In this document: positions 8,683-15,641 of the stretch, one piece after another
How the letters are laid out: every line of letters begins with the position of its first letter
How positions within the stretch are numbered: the stretch's first letter is position 1
Assembly (NCBI GenBank): GCA_002771355.1
Contig: PCSU01000004.1
Span: 1-18,990 of the forward strand
Reading direction: 5' to 3'
DNA length: 18,990 nucleotides
Source: a candidate division WWE3 bacterium CG22_combo_CG10-13_8_21_14_all_39_12
GTDB lineage: Bacteria > Patescibacteriota > 4484-211 > GCA-002791395
The notes under the pieces: generated by a model
What the model saw: the letters and a program-made list of their open reading frames with translations, nothing else
Databases searched by the model: none
What the model was told of the DNA's origin: nothing
Made by a program: the position numbers and the translations under genes

Positions 8683-8925
8683 CTAACGAATAAGGGCAAG
8701 TTGCCTAGCTCGTTTGATTTGAACCGCGAGTCCTCTTTGACACGAGGCGCAGACACTTGTTATGTGTCGAGGTAATACACGACCACGAGGAGTAAGAAAA
8801 TACCCTAATGTTTTAGGATCTTTGTAATCTGGAGTCACATCATGATCACAAAACCAACAAGTGGTTCTTAACGCAGCGTTTTGCGTCTTTTGTGATGGTT
8901 GTTTCCTTTTTTGTTTTTTTGCCAT
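8683..8925 (-). CDS. rpsR: Small ribosomal subunit protein bS18
   Basis: An 80-residue 30S subunit protein that binds next to bS6 on 16S rRNA. The signature block is present: DYKDPKTLGYFLTPRGRVLP, then QRGLAVQIKRARQLALIR, matching the bS18 C-terminus (IKRARxxALL). The N-terminus is lysine-rich. Four cysteines in two CxxC-type pairs (Cys23/Cys26 in CWFC and Cys59/Cys62 in CASC) indicate the zinc-binding form of bS18. It is third in the common rpsF-ssb-rpsR order. A perfect-consensus promoter lies between ssb and this gene, so bS18 can be made independently of bS6. There is no Shine-Dalgarno before the ATG, only an A-rich stretch. Confidence 0.97.
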   Translation of the reverse strand: MAKKQKRKQPSQKTQNAALRTTCWFCDHDVTPDYKDPKTLGYFLTPRGRVLPRHITSVCASCQRGLAVQIKRARQLALIR

Positions 8926-8960
8926 AATCTTTAATTACTAAAACAGTACCCGACCAAGCT

Positions 8961-8982
8961 CCTGCGTTGCATTATACCGCAG
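8961..8982. promoter_or_regulatory. Inverted repeat bracketing the rpsR -10 box (candidate operator)
   Basis: CCTGCG (coding strand, 8977-8982) and CGCAGG (8961-8966) form a perfect 6-bp inverted repeat separated by 10 bp that contain the TATAAT box. The upstream arm is in the promoter spacer and the downstream arm covers the predicted start site, the usual geometry for a repressor operator. Since only one arm would be transcribed, a DNA-level role is more likely than an mRNA hairpin. Confidence 0.4.
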
Positions 8983-8998
8983 GAACACAGGGTGTCAA
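8971..8998 (-). promoter_or_regulatory. Perfect-consensus sigma-70 promoter of rpsR
   Basis: Coding strand: TTGACA (8993-8998), 16-bp spacer, TATAAT (8971-8976): 12/12 consensus bases. The start site should fall near 8964, leaving a leader of about 40 nt. The -10 is flanked by inverted arms (see next entry). It is the strongest promoter sequence in the window and lies in the 97-nt gap between ssb and rpsR. Confidence 0.85.
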
Positions 8999-9022
8999 CG
9001 ATATACCCTCATGTAGCCAATC

Positions 9023-9493
9023 CTAAAAAGGAATATCTCCTGTCTGCTCAACGGTTTCTACTTCTGGTGATACCTCACTATTACTTTTGGATGGTTGCGA
9101 AACAGTTCCTGTAGCTCCTGATTCTGATGTAAAAGAGGATTCCCCATTTCGTGGTGAGGATAGCACTAGCATTTCTTCACAAACAATCTCAGTCCGATAC
9201 ATCTTCTTACTTGTTTCAGCATCAACCCAATCTCTTGTTTGAAGACGCCCTTCAATATATACCTTATTTCCTTTTGCTAAAAGCTGATTACAAAGCTCAG
9301 CAAGCTTTGACCATGCAACTACATTATGAAACTCAGCTGATTCAACAGATTCTTGGCTATCAGATGGAGTGTACTCACGGTTAGTTGCAACTCCAAATGT
9401 TGCAATCGCAGTACCGTTAGCGGTATATCGTAATTCTGGATCACGGGTGAGATTCCCGATAATCATTGCTTTATTGAGTGATCTTACTGCCAT
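9023..9493 (-). CDS. ssb: Single-stranded DNA-binding protein
   Basis: A 156-residue SSB that coats single-stranded DNA during replication, repair and recombination. The OB fold occupies about residues 1-110: LNKAMIIGNLTRDPELRYT at the start, FHNVVAWSKLAELC and KVYIEGRLQTRDW in the core. A Ser/Gly/Glu-rich disordered linker follows and the protein ends DIPF, the conserved acidic tip that recruits partners such as RecO, PriA and exonuclease I. The frame extends 3 codons upstream to a GTG, but that GTG overlaps a strong Shine-Dalgarno (GGGGAGG); the ATG 8 nt after it is the correct start. It sits between rpsF and rpsR as in most bacteria. Confidence 0.97.
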   Translation of the reverse strand: MAVRSLNKAMIIGNLTRDPELRYTANGTAIATFGVATNREYTPSDSQESVESAEFHNVVAWSKLAELCNQLLAKGNKVYIEGRLQTRDWVDAETSKKMYRTEIVCEEMLVLSSPRNGESSFTSESGATGTVSQPSKSNSEVSPEVETVEQTGDIPF

Positions 9494-9521
9494 AGATGTC
9501 ACCTCCCCAAATCATAATATC

Positions 9522-9809
9522 TTACTTACTTTTCACACTAACAACACTAAACCTTAAAATTGCTTCTATGATACGGAGTCCCTTTACAATCTCCTCAATC
9601 TGTTTAGGGCTTTTACTTTCAAATTCAAACAAAATGTATCTGCCTTGATTTTTCTTTTTTATTGGATAAGCCAATGTACGAAGTCCCCACACGGACTTTT
9701 TATTTATTTCAGCTGCGTGATCTAACAATACAGCAGAAACATCATCAATGAATTGACTCTCTTCAACCTCTTGATCACCAATTACTAATAATTCATATTG
9801 TTTTGTCAT
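9522..9809 (-). CDS. rpsF: Small ribosomal subunit protein bS6
   Basis: A 95-residue 30S protein that pairs with bS18 on the central domain of 16S rRNA. It shows the bS6 ferredoxin-like fold: KQYELLVIGD as the first strand, then GLRTLAYPIKKKNQGRYILF and a final strand ILRFSVVSVK. A longer frame begins at 9845, but MTKQYELL is the normal bS6 start and the longer version would run through the promoter. It is the first gene of the rpsF-ssb-rpsR cluster and is divergent from the PaaX-like gene. Confidence 0.95.
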   Translation of the reverse strand: MTKQYELLVIGDQEVEESQFIDDVSAVLLDHAAEINKKSVWGLRTLAYPIKKKNQGRYILFEFESKSPKQIEEIVKGLRIIEAILRFSVVSVKSK

Positions 9810-9818
9810 ATCGCTGTG

Positions 9819-9845
9819 ATTATAACACATAAGCAAGGCGGTCAA
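9819..9845 (-). promoter_or_regulatory. rpsF promoter with extended -10
   Basis: Coding strand: TTGACC (9840-9845), 15-bp spacer, TATAAT (9819-9824) preceded by TGT, giving an extended -10 (TGTTATAAT). The -10 ends 9 nt before the ATG of rpsF, so the leader would be only a few bases. It lies back to back with the promoter of the PaaX-like gene. Confidence 0.65.
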
Positions 9846-9880
9846 TTATGTACAATTACCCTACCCTTTATCCTCTCTCC

Positions 9881-9909
9881 TTGACCTTTAGTGTCTATTC
9901 ACTTACGAT
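9881..9909 (+). promoter_or_regulatory. Promoter of the PaaX-like gene
   Basis: TTGACC (9881-9886), 17-bp spacer, TACGAT (9904-9909). The -35 matches 5/6 and the -10 4/6 with ideal spacing. The -10 ends 9 nt before the ATG at 9919, again predicting a nearly leaderless mRNA. Its start site is within about 105 nt of the divergent rpsF promoter. Confidence 0.5.
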
Positions 9910-9918
9910 AGACATACT

Positions 9919-10719
9919 ATGTCCACAACGGCCAGTTTTATTCTTTTTGGAATTGCAAACGAATACCTTACACGAAAAGTATTTAGGCTAGTATTTACTC
10001 CGTATGAGTCCTTATATGCAATTTTTTCTCCATATATTTACCACCAAAGCTCCATCAGACATGCCATAAATGAACTTTATACTCTTGGATATATTGAAAA
10101 AATGAACAAAGACGGTAAAAAATATATCTCTGTAACTAAAAAAGGGGTCGCATACATTCAACATGAATACTCTTATTTGCTTTCTGAACGAATAATTGAC
10201 ACAACCCAATGGTACTTTGCAATTTTTGATGTACCAGAATCAAAACGAACACTCCGCGACGAGATTCGATCGGAACTAACAAACCTTGGGTTCCGTCTAT
10301 GGCAACGATCAACCTATATCCTTCCCTTTGGTATATATGGCCAAAAGGAACTCACAAAAAAACTTACTAACGAGAGCTGGAAAAACCACCTTCATGTAGT
10401 AACAGTAAACTCATTTATACTTGGTGAAACTCCAACTAGTCTCATTGAAAAACTATGGCTCAATTCAAATAACAATACTAATGTTGAAGCATTGCTCCGG
10501 GAATCAACAAAGGCATGCGACCAATTAACTAAAAAGGCAGCTAACGCATATCAAAAACAGGCTGCCCATATAAAAATTCAAGAAACACTAAAAACACTCT
10601 TTGAGCTTATACAACAAAGCGCTACTGAACCCTTTGTATTCTCTTCCGGGCAACAAATCCTTAAGACTGTTCAGGGTATTGTAGACACGTTACAAAATGC
10701 AGAAATCCAAAATCCATAA
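9919..10719 (+). CDS. PaaX-family-like transcriptional regulator
   Basis: A 266-residue protein. The N-terminal part (about 20-80) is a winged helix-turn-helix: SSIRHAINELYTLGYIEKMN followed by the wing KKYISVTKKG. The middle (about 97-180) has the PaaX core with a Cas2-like ferredoxin fold: WYFAIFDVPESKRTLRDEIR, then LGFRLWQRSTYILPFG, and HVVTVNSF. The last ~80 residues are helical and Gln/Lys-rich. In proteobacteria PaaX represses phenylacetate degradation, but no such pathway is here. Similar proteins occur in CPR genomes without known targets. It is divergent from rpsF and upstream of cysS, so it might regulate one of those or itself. DNA-binding role is well supported, target unknown. 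Confidence 0.75.
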   Translation: MSTTASFILFGIANEYLTRKVFRLVFTPYESLYAIFSPYIYHQSSIRHAINELYTLGYIEKMNKDGKKYISVTKKGVAYIQHEYSYLLSERIIDTTQWYFAIFDVPESKRTLRDEIRSELTNLGFRLWQRSTYILPFGIYGQKELTKKLTNESWKNHLHVVTVNSFILGETPTSLIEKLWLNSNNNTNVEALLRESTKACDQLTKKAANAYQKQAAHIKIQETLKTLFELIQQSATEPFVFSSGQQILKTVQGIVDTLQNAEIQNP

Positions 10720-10834
10720 ATCTGCTAAAACATAATGCCTACTTTAATCAAACTCCAAAGCTAAAAAAATAGAGCCGACAGGAACGTCTTGTCATTAGCA
10801 TATTTTGGACTAGCTATACCAAATGGTCTTCAGC

Positions 10835-10840
10835 TATAAT
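10835..10840 (+). promoter_or_regulatory. cysS promoter -10 box
   Basis: A perfect TATAAT ends 10 nt before the cysS ATG at 10851. No good -35 lies 16-18 bp upstream. The spacing predicts a leader of 3-4 nt, in line with other genes in the window. Confidence 0.5.
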
Positions 10841-10850
10841 AAGACTTACT

Positions 10851-12260
10851 ATGCTTAAGCTTTACAACTCACTGACCAGAAAAATTGAAGAATTCTCCCC
10901 TTTTAAAAAAGACACCGTAAAAATGTATACATGCGGACCCACCATATATGACTACCCAACAATTGGAAACTGGCGAACCTACATGCTAAGTGACATTCTT
11001 GTAAAAACACTTAAGACACTCCACTATGATGTGACCCACATAATGAATTTAACTGATGTTGGGCACTTAAGCGGGGACAATATTGGTGATCCAAACACTG
11101 GCACTGACCGCATGACAAAAGCATCGGAGCGTGAAGGAGTTGACGCATGGGAAATTGCAAATAAATATGGCAAAGATTTTACCGAATCCTTCACACTTAT
11201 AAACATGACACTTCCTAGCCTGTTTCCCAAAGCGACAAGTCACATTTCTGAGCAAATATCTCTTATTCAAATGCTTGCTGATGCTGGCCTTACCTACACC
11301 ATATCTGATGGTGTTTACTTTGATATTTCCGAATATGAAAAAAGAGGCAACACCTATGGAACATTATCAAACCTTGATTCTATTGGTGACAAATCTCGAA
11401 TAGAAAAAAATACTGAAAAAAAGGATCCACGTGATTTTGCATTATGGAAATTCTTTGCTAAAGGACAGAAACGCCACAACATGGAATGGAACTCACCTTG
11501 GGGAACTGGCTATCCTGGGTGGCACATTGAGTGTTCTGCCATGAGTATGAAATATCTAGGGGATCAATTTGATATTCACGTTGGAGGAGAAGACTTAAAA
11601 TCTACACACCACCCAAATGAAATTGCGCAAAGTGAAGCTGCAACAGGCAAAATCCCATTTGTTAAATTTTGGCTACACGGAGCCTTTTTGAGAGTCGATG
11701 GTGGCAAGATGGGGAAAAGTCTTGGAAATGCGTATACCTTACATGATATTGAAAACCATGGATTTACTGGTATAGATCTTCGCTACCTTTACTTCAGTGC
11801 CCATTACAGAAAACCCCTCAATTTCACCTGGGAGTTATTACAAGAAGCTAAAATATCTCGGACCCACCTTCTCTCACTAATTACAACCCTTAACAAAACA
11901 ACAATTGACGTTTCTCATGAACCATACTTCCTACGATTCATGGAAGCTATATCCAACGATCTTAATATGCCTCAAGCTCTTGGTATTACTTGGGAAATGG
12001 CACGGGACCAATTGCTTTCTCAGGAGATAAAAAATACGTTATTTACCTCTTTTAACAGTATTCTTGCAATAACTAATAATGACAAAACACCTGAGAATGA
12101 CACAATTCCTGAGCATATTACTAATCAAGCAAATTTAAGAAACACCTTACGTCTTGAGGGAAACTACGATAAAGCAGATACAATTCGTAATGAGATTAAA
12201 AAAATGGGCTATGACATAGTCGATACAGGAAACGAATATAAGATTACCCGCTCACAATAG
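10851..12260 (+). CDS. cysS: Cysteinyl-tRNA synthetase
   Basis: A 469-residue class I aminoacyl-tRNA synthetase that charges tRNA-Cys. The Rossmann start MYTCGPTIYDYP contains the zinc ligand Cys28. The HIGH signature is TIGN (37-40) instead of the usual HIGN/HIGH; TIGN is the known functional equivalent in TrpRS. Further zinc-site segments are WHIECSAMS and HVGGEDLKSTHHPNEIAQSE. The KMSKS loop reads KMGKS (286-290). The C-terminal helical anticodon-binding region ends with ADTIRNEIKKMGYDIVDT, a standard CysRS tail. Length is normal for the family. It converges with recR: only 12 nt separate the two stop codons. Confidence 0.97.
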   Translation: MLKLYNSLTRKIEEFSPFKKDTVKMYTCGPTIYDYPTIGNWRTYMLSDILVKTLKTLHYDVTHIMNLTDVGHLSGDNIGDPNTGTDRMTKASEREGVDAWEIANKYGKDFTESFTLINMTLPSLFPKATSHISEQISLIQMLADAGLTYTISDGVYFDISEYEKRGNTYGTLSNLDSIGDKSRIEKNTEKKDPRDFALWKFFAKGQKRHNMEWNSPWGTGYPGWHIECSAMSMKYLGDQFDIHVGGEDLKSTHHPNEIAQSEAATGKIPFVKFWLHGAFLRVDGGKMGKSLGNAYTLHDIENHGFTGIDLRYLYFSAHYRKPLNFTWELLQEAKISRTHLLSLITTLNKTTIDVSHEPYFLRFMEAISNDLNMPQALGITWEMARDQLLSQEIKNTLFTSFNSILAITNNDKTPENDTIPEHITNQANLRNTLRLEGNYDKADTIRNEIKKMGYDIVDTGNEYKITRSQ

Positions 12261-12272
12261 AGCCCTTACGAT

Positions 12273-12890
12273 TTAGTACTGTCCTCGACCCTCTAGTGCC
12301 CGCTTTAACGTTAATGGATCTGCGTATTCAACGTCTGCACCAGTCGGAAGTCCACGGGCAATCCTAGTAATTGATATGTTTGAACACCCCTGATCTTGTG
12401 TAATTTTTTGTTTTAGATATAACGCCGTAGTTTCTCCTTCCGTTGATGGGTTGGTAGCTAAAATAACTTCAACACTCTCCTTTTCGTGTAAAGATCGTAG
12501 TAACACCATAAGATCAGATATGCGTAATTCTTCTTCATGAATCCCACGGATGGGATCAATGACGCCGCCCAGCACAAAATATACTCCTGTAAACACCCCA
12601 GCCTTTTCAAGGGCAACAACATCCAATGGTTCTTCAACAACCATAATAAACCCCTTATTCCTTGTTTCATCAGCACAAATACTGCATTCTTCAGAATCAG
12701 TAATATTAAAACACTTAGAACAAAGTTTAATTTTTGTTGTTAGGTGAACAAGGTTTTCAGATAGTAAAATAACATCCTCTTTTGGCATACGAATCAAATG
12801 ATATGCTAATCTTTCGGCTGACCGAGGACCAATCCCTGGAAGATGCCGTAACATATCAATCGTATTTTCAAGATGTATTGGAAGTTTCAT
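12273..12890 (-). CDS. recR: Recombination mediator protein RecR
   Basis: A 205-residue DNA repair protein that, with RecO (and RecF), loads RecA on SSB-coated DNA. Domains in order: helix-hairpin-helix (HLPGIGPRSAERLAYHL, about 16-32), a C4 zinc finger (Cys57, Cys60, Cys69, Cys72), and a Toprim domain beginning FIMVVEEPLDVVALE (81-95), followed by FVLGGVIDPIRGI and ITRIARGLPTGADVEYAD near the end. Length is typical. It is last in the dnaX-ebfC-recR order, 84 nt after ebfC. Its stop lies 12 nt from the cysS stop on the other strand, leaving no space for a dedicated terminator. Confidence 0.97.
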   Translation of the reverse strand: MKLPIHLENTIDMLRHLPGIGPRSAERLAYHLIRMPKEDVILLSENLVHLTTKIKLCSKCFNITDSEECSICADETRNKGFIMVVEEPLDVVALEKAGVFTGVYFVLGGVIDPIRGIHEEELRISDLMVLLRSLHEKESVEVILATNPSTEGETTALYLKQKITQDQGCSNISITRIARGLPTGADVEYADPLTLKRALEGRGQY

Positions 12891-12974
12891 AAAAAATAAA
12901 GCACAAAAATCTAACCTCTAAATTCAAAAACAAAACTTTTCGTACTTAGATATTAGCACTTAATACTTGTGGTC

Positions 12975-13247
12975 CTACATCCCTGGAAGATTTAATCCCA
13001 AATCTCCCATTTGTCCACGCATGCGCTTTGCCATTACTTTTTTTGATTCTTTTAAAGCCTCATTTATAGCCTTTAAGACAATTTCATCACTGGCCCCATT
13101 GGTTTGTAGTGAAATAAAATCCTGATTTGCTGTTACCTGAATTACAACCCCTTTGTGTACAACTTCCAAAACTTCACCCGACAACTGAGTTTCAATTTCC
13201 TTCGCCTTTTTCCGCATGTCATTTATTTGTTTTAATTGATCGAACAT
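12975..13247 (-). CDS. ebfC: Nucleoid-associated protein, YbaB/EbfC family
   Basis: A 90-residue small DNA-binding protein that forms a tweezer-like dimer. Features: an N-terminal helix (MFDQLKQINDMRKKAKEIET), a central beta-sheet (EVVHKGVVIQVTANQDFIS) and a C-terminal helix with a polar, Met/Gly-rich tail (MRGQMGDLGLNLPGM). The family is nearly always encoded between dnaX and recR, as here. It carries its own -10 box directly before the ATG. Confidence 0.93.
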   Translation of the reverse strand: MFDQLKQINDMRKKAKEIETQLSGEVLEVVHKGVVIQVTANQDFISLQTNGASDEIVLKAINEALKESKKVMAKRMRGQMGDLGLNLPGM

Positions 13248-13253
13248 GTTTTT

Positions 13254-13262
13254 ATTATATCA
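13254..13262 (-). promoter_or_regulatory. ebfC extended -10 promoter (leaderless spacing)
   Basis: Coding strand TGA-TATAAT, a perfect extended -10, with the last base 6 nt before the ATG. The start site would fall on the A of the ATG, giving a truly leaderless mRNA. No convincing -35 is visible. Confidence 0.5.
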
Positions 13263-13294
13263 TTCCAAATTTGTGTGCACAGTACCCTAATACT

Positions 13295-14764
13295 CTACTC
13301 AATCATCTGGCCCCCAAAAACTTCTTGAGCTTGTGCCAAAAGATCATCAGAGGACAATTCATCCGGTGGAGGGGCAATATCGTTATGCTCAACAGACTTT
13401 TTGGAGCTATTTTCATCTTTAAGAGTACAAACAATTGACAATCTTCGCATAAAGACTTCATAAACAGCGTTTTGTAAAATATCCATGTTACCGGCAGACT
13501 CAATCTTATTTTTATGGAATGCAAAAGGAAATTCAATAACAATCCTATCCTTATCTACTGATTGTATTTTTGACTCCTTCAATAATGCTTCAACAGAAGA
13601 GTTTTTTTGCTTTACAGCAAAAAGGATTCTCTCCCATTCCGATAACTGAGTTACATCTTCCTTAACAATTAATAAACTTTTCTCTTCACTATCCTGAGAT
13701 TTTGTAACTTCACGTGAAATAATCGTAGAATCTATGATTTCTTTTGACTCATCAGTATTTTCAAAGTCATCTCCAACCAAGGAGACCTCTTGTAAAACAA
13801 ATGCATCTGATATATGTGCAATGAGCGCAACTTGTGAATCCTTAAGAATACTCATATCTTCTCGTGCTAAAATTAAAGCCTTAAGCATAGTAATATTATG
13901 CTTATTTTTAGTTTTATTATCCAAACCACTATCAGACATACTGCCTACAATACCTCTACTTAACTTGACTAAAAGTTTGTTCGTTATTTCAACTATATCG
14001 ACCCCTTGATCAGCAAGTGATTCAATCAACGAAAGAAGCCCATTCAGATCTTTTTGTTCAATTTTACTCATCATTTGGTCAACATGTAAACCCGAAACTA
14101 ACCCCAACCCATTAATTATATCTATCGGCTCTAACACACTCTCACTTTCAAGACCCATAACCTTCTCCAAAAGAACCATAGCATCTCTAAAAGCACCGTC
14201 AGCATTTTCAGCTAACAATTGAATAGCACCTTCAGATAATTGAACACCTTCCACTAATGCAAAATGGGAAATGAATGAAATAAGTTCAGCTTCGGTCGCC
14301 TGCTTGAATGGCAACTGAACACACCTTGACATAATGGTAAGTGGGATTTTTTGAGGTTCTGTTGTACACAACACAAAATACGCATGAGCTGGAGGTTCCT
14401 CTAATGTCTTTAACAAAGCATTGAATGCTTCGTTTGTGAGCATATGTACTTCATCTAAAATATATATTTTAGTATCTCCCTGGGTAGGTTGAAATTGTAC
14501 GGAATCTCGCAGTTCTCGAATATCATCGATTCCCCTATGGCTAGCAGCATCAATCTCGATTATATCCACACCCTGAACTCCCAATTCTTTTGCTAGAATA
14601 CGTGCAATTGTAGTTTTCCCACTACCTCGAGGTCCAGCAAATACGTAAGCATGAGCTACCCTATTATTACTCAACGATTGAGAAAGAATTTTTATTACAT
14701 GCTCTTGACCGTACACTTCTTCAAACAAGCTGGGGCGGTGCTTTCGATAGAGAACTTCACTCAT
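13295..14764 (-). CDS. dnaX: DNA polymerase III gamma/tau subunit
   Basis: A 489-residue clamp-loader ATPase. The AAA+ domain (1-~215) has Walker A GPRGSGKT (44-51), Walker B ILDEVHML (Asp104, Glu105) and the SRC arginine-finger motif (146-148), plus FNALLKTLEEPPAH. The four-cysteine zinc module that normally sits between Walker A and EIDAAS is absent: AKELGVQGVDIIEIDAAS runs straight through, a loss of about 25 residues compared with E. coli. The collar (about 215-320) and a variable C-terminal tail follow; the tail ends with a domain rich in Lys/Ser/Glu and no obvious DnaE-binding motif. It is followed by ebfC 47 nt later. Confidence 0.95.
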   Translation of the reverse strand: MSEVLYRKHRPSLFEEVYGQEHVIKILSQSLSNNRVAHAYVFAGPRGSGKTTIARILAKELGVQGVDIIEIDAASHRGIDDIRELRDSVQFQPTQGDTKIYILDEVHMLTNEAFNALLKTLEEPPAHAYFVLCTTEPQKIPLTIMSRCVQLPFKQATEAELISFISHFALVEGVQLSEGAIQLLAENADGAFRDAMVLLEKVMGLESESVLEPIDIINGLGLVSGLHVDQMMSKIEQKDLNGLLSLIESLADQGVDIVEITNKLLVKLSRGIVGSMSDSGLDNKTKNKHNITMLKALILAREDMSILKDSQVALIAHISDAFVLQEVSLVGDDFENTDESKEIIDSTIISREVTKSQDSEEKSLLIVKEDVTQLSEWERILFAVKQKNSSVEALLKESKIQSVDKDRIVIEFPFAFHKNKIESAGNMDILQNAVYEVFMRRLSIVCTLKDENSSKKSVEHNDIAPPPDELSSDDLLAQAQEVFGGQMIE

Positions 14765-14770
14765 GCGTAG

Positions 14771-14779
14771 AGTATATCA
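14771..14779 (-). promoter_or_regulatory. dnaX extended -10 promoter (leaderless spacing)
   Basis: Coding strand TGA-TATACT, ending 6 nt before the dnaX ATG, in the 44-nt gap after pth. A weak -35 candidate (TTCAGA) is 18 bp further upstream. The spacing predicts a leaderless mRNA. Confidence 0.45.
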
Positions 14780-14808
14780 GGTCAAAGAGTATATTCTGAA
14801 AAATAAAA

Positions 14809-15273
14809 TTAACCTTCAACTTTCTTCAAATCTTCCCACATCCACAAAGCTTTTGAAACAATAATTTTGATACTTCCAGATGGAAGTTTACTCAAAACAT
14901 ACTCACTCTGATCTACCCCAAGTGGAACAGAACCAATACCTACCCTCAATCTCCAGAAATCTTTTGTACCCAACCTTTGAATGATATTTTCAACACCATT
15001 ATGCCCATTAGCATTTTTACCTTTTTGTAGTCTATAATCCCCTACCTCAAAAGCAAAATCATCATGAACCACACACAACTCCTCCACAGAAATATTGTAT
15101 TGCCTTAAGGCCCTAACAACAGATTCCCCAGACTCATTCATATACCGATCGTTTTTAAGAATAATCACATCACTATTTTCAGGAAAAGCTTCAACAACAA
15201 TTTTCCCTACATTATGCCGAGTAGTTGAGTACTCTTCACCAAAATTCCCAAGACCAACAATGAGCTTTATCAT
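14809..15273 (-). CDS. pth: Peptidyl-tRNA hydrolase (short form)
   Basis: A 154-residue enzyme that releases peptides from peptidyl-tRNAs that drop off the ribosome. The catalytic set is complete: Asn10 (GLGNFGEEY), His20 (TTRHNVG), Asn46 (YMNESGES), Asp71 (VVHDDFAF) and Asn92 (NANGHNG), with RLRVGIGSVP following. Bacterial Pth is usually about 190 residues; the spacing between His20 and the MNxSG motif is 22 residues shorter than in E. coli, and the C-terminal helix is also short. The start ATG overlaps the TGA of dgkA (ATGA), so the two are translationally coupled. Confidence 0.94.
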   Translation of the reverse strand: MIKLIVGLGNFGEEYSTTRHNVGKIVVEAFPENSDVIILKNDRYMNESGESVVRALRQYNISVEELCVVHDDFAFEVGDYRLQKGKNANGHNGVENIIQRLGTKDFWRLRVGIGSVPLGVDQSEYVLSKLPSGSIKIIVSKALWMWEDLKKVEG

Positions 15274-15638
15274 AGAAAATAAGGTAAAAATATGATTAAT
15301 CCAATGAAAACGGATCCAATCGAAGTAAGAAAAACAGCCCCTGCTGCAACATCCTTACCAATTTTCACATCAATGTGATGCTCTTTTGCCATGTAGTCAA
15401 GAGAAGTTTCAATCGATGTATTTAATAACTCTGCTACTAAAACTGCGAAAATTACTGAAAGAATAATTACCCACTCAAGCCTTTCAAGCTTAACAATAAA
15501 ACCTAGTGAAACTGCAAACAAAGCGGCAATACTTTGAACCGTAAAACTTGCATGATTTCTAATTACATACGACAACCCATCAATTGCATAGGAAAACGAT
15601 TTAATGTATGAAAGAATTTTAAACGTAGGTTTTGCCAT
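15270..15638 (-). CDS. dgkA: Diacylglycerol/undecaprenol kinase (DgkA family)
   Basis: A 122-residue integral membrane kinase with three hydrophobic helices (about 33-50, 55-72 and 98-120). The conserved active-site region is present: Glu70 and Asn73 (AELLNTSIET), Glu77, Asp81 and the KDVAAGAV block (Lys95, Asp96). In Gram-positive-type organisms the family phosphorylates undecaprenol to recycle the lipid carrier for wall and glycan synthesis; in E. coli it acts on diacylglycerol. With no outer-membrane genes visible, undecaprenol is the more likely substrate, an inference. It lies 3 nt after ybeY and overlaps pth by 4 nt, in the ybeY-dgkA order common in Firmicutes. Confidence 0.93.
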   Translation of the reverse strand: MAKPTFKILSYIKSFSYAIDGLSYVIRNHASFTVQSIAALFAVSLGFIVKLERLEWVIILSVIFAVLVAELLNTSIETSLDYMAKEHHIDVKIGKDVAAGAVFLTSIGSVFIGLIIFLPYFL

Positions 15639-15641
15639 AAT

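Noticed and set aside
9919..10719. Cas2 or CRISPR-related locus
   Set aside because: The Cas2-like fold belongs to the PaaX family, with a winged helix in front; there are no direct repeats or cas1.
10777..10793. Hairpin GACAGG/CTTGTC between the PaaX-like gene and cysS as terminator
   Set aside because: Only 6 pairs including a G-U and no T-run directly after; TTTT comes 10 nt later.
7467..15273. Alternative genetic code (UGA = Gly)
   Set aside because: UGA ends the GlmL-like and dgkA genes in ATGA overlaps with the next starts, and the conserved proteins contain no in-frame UGA.
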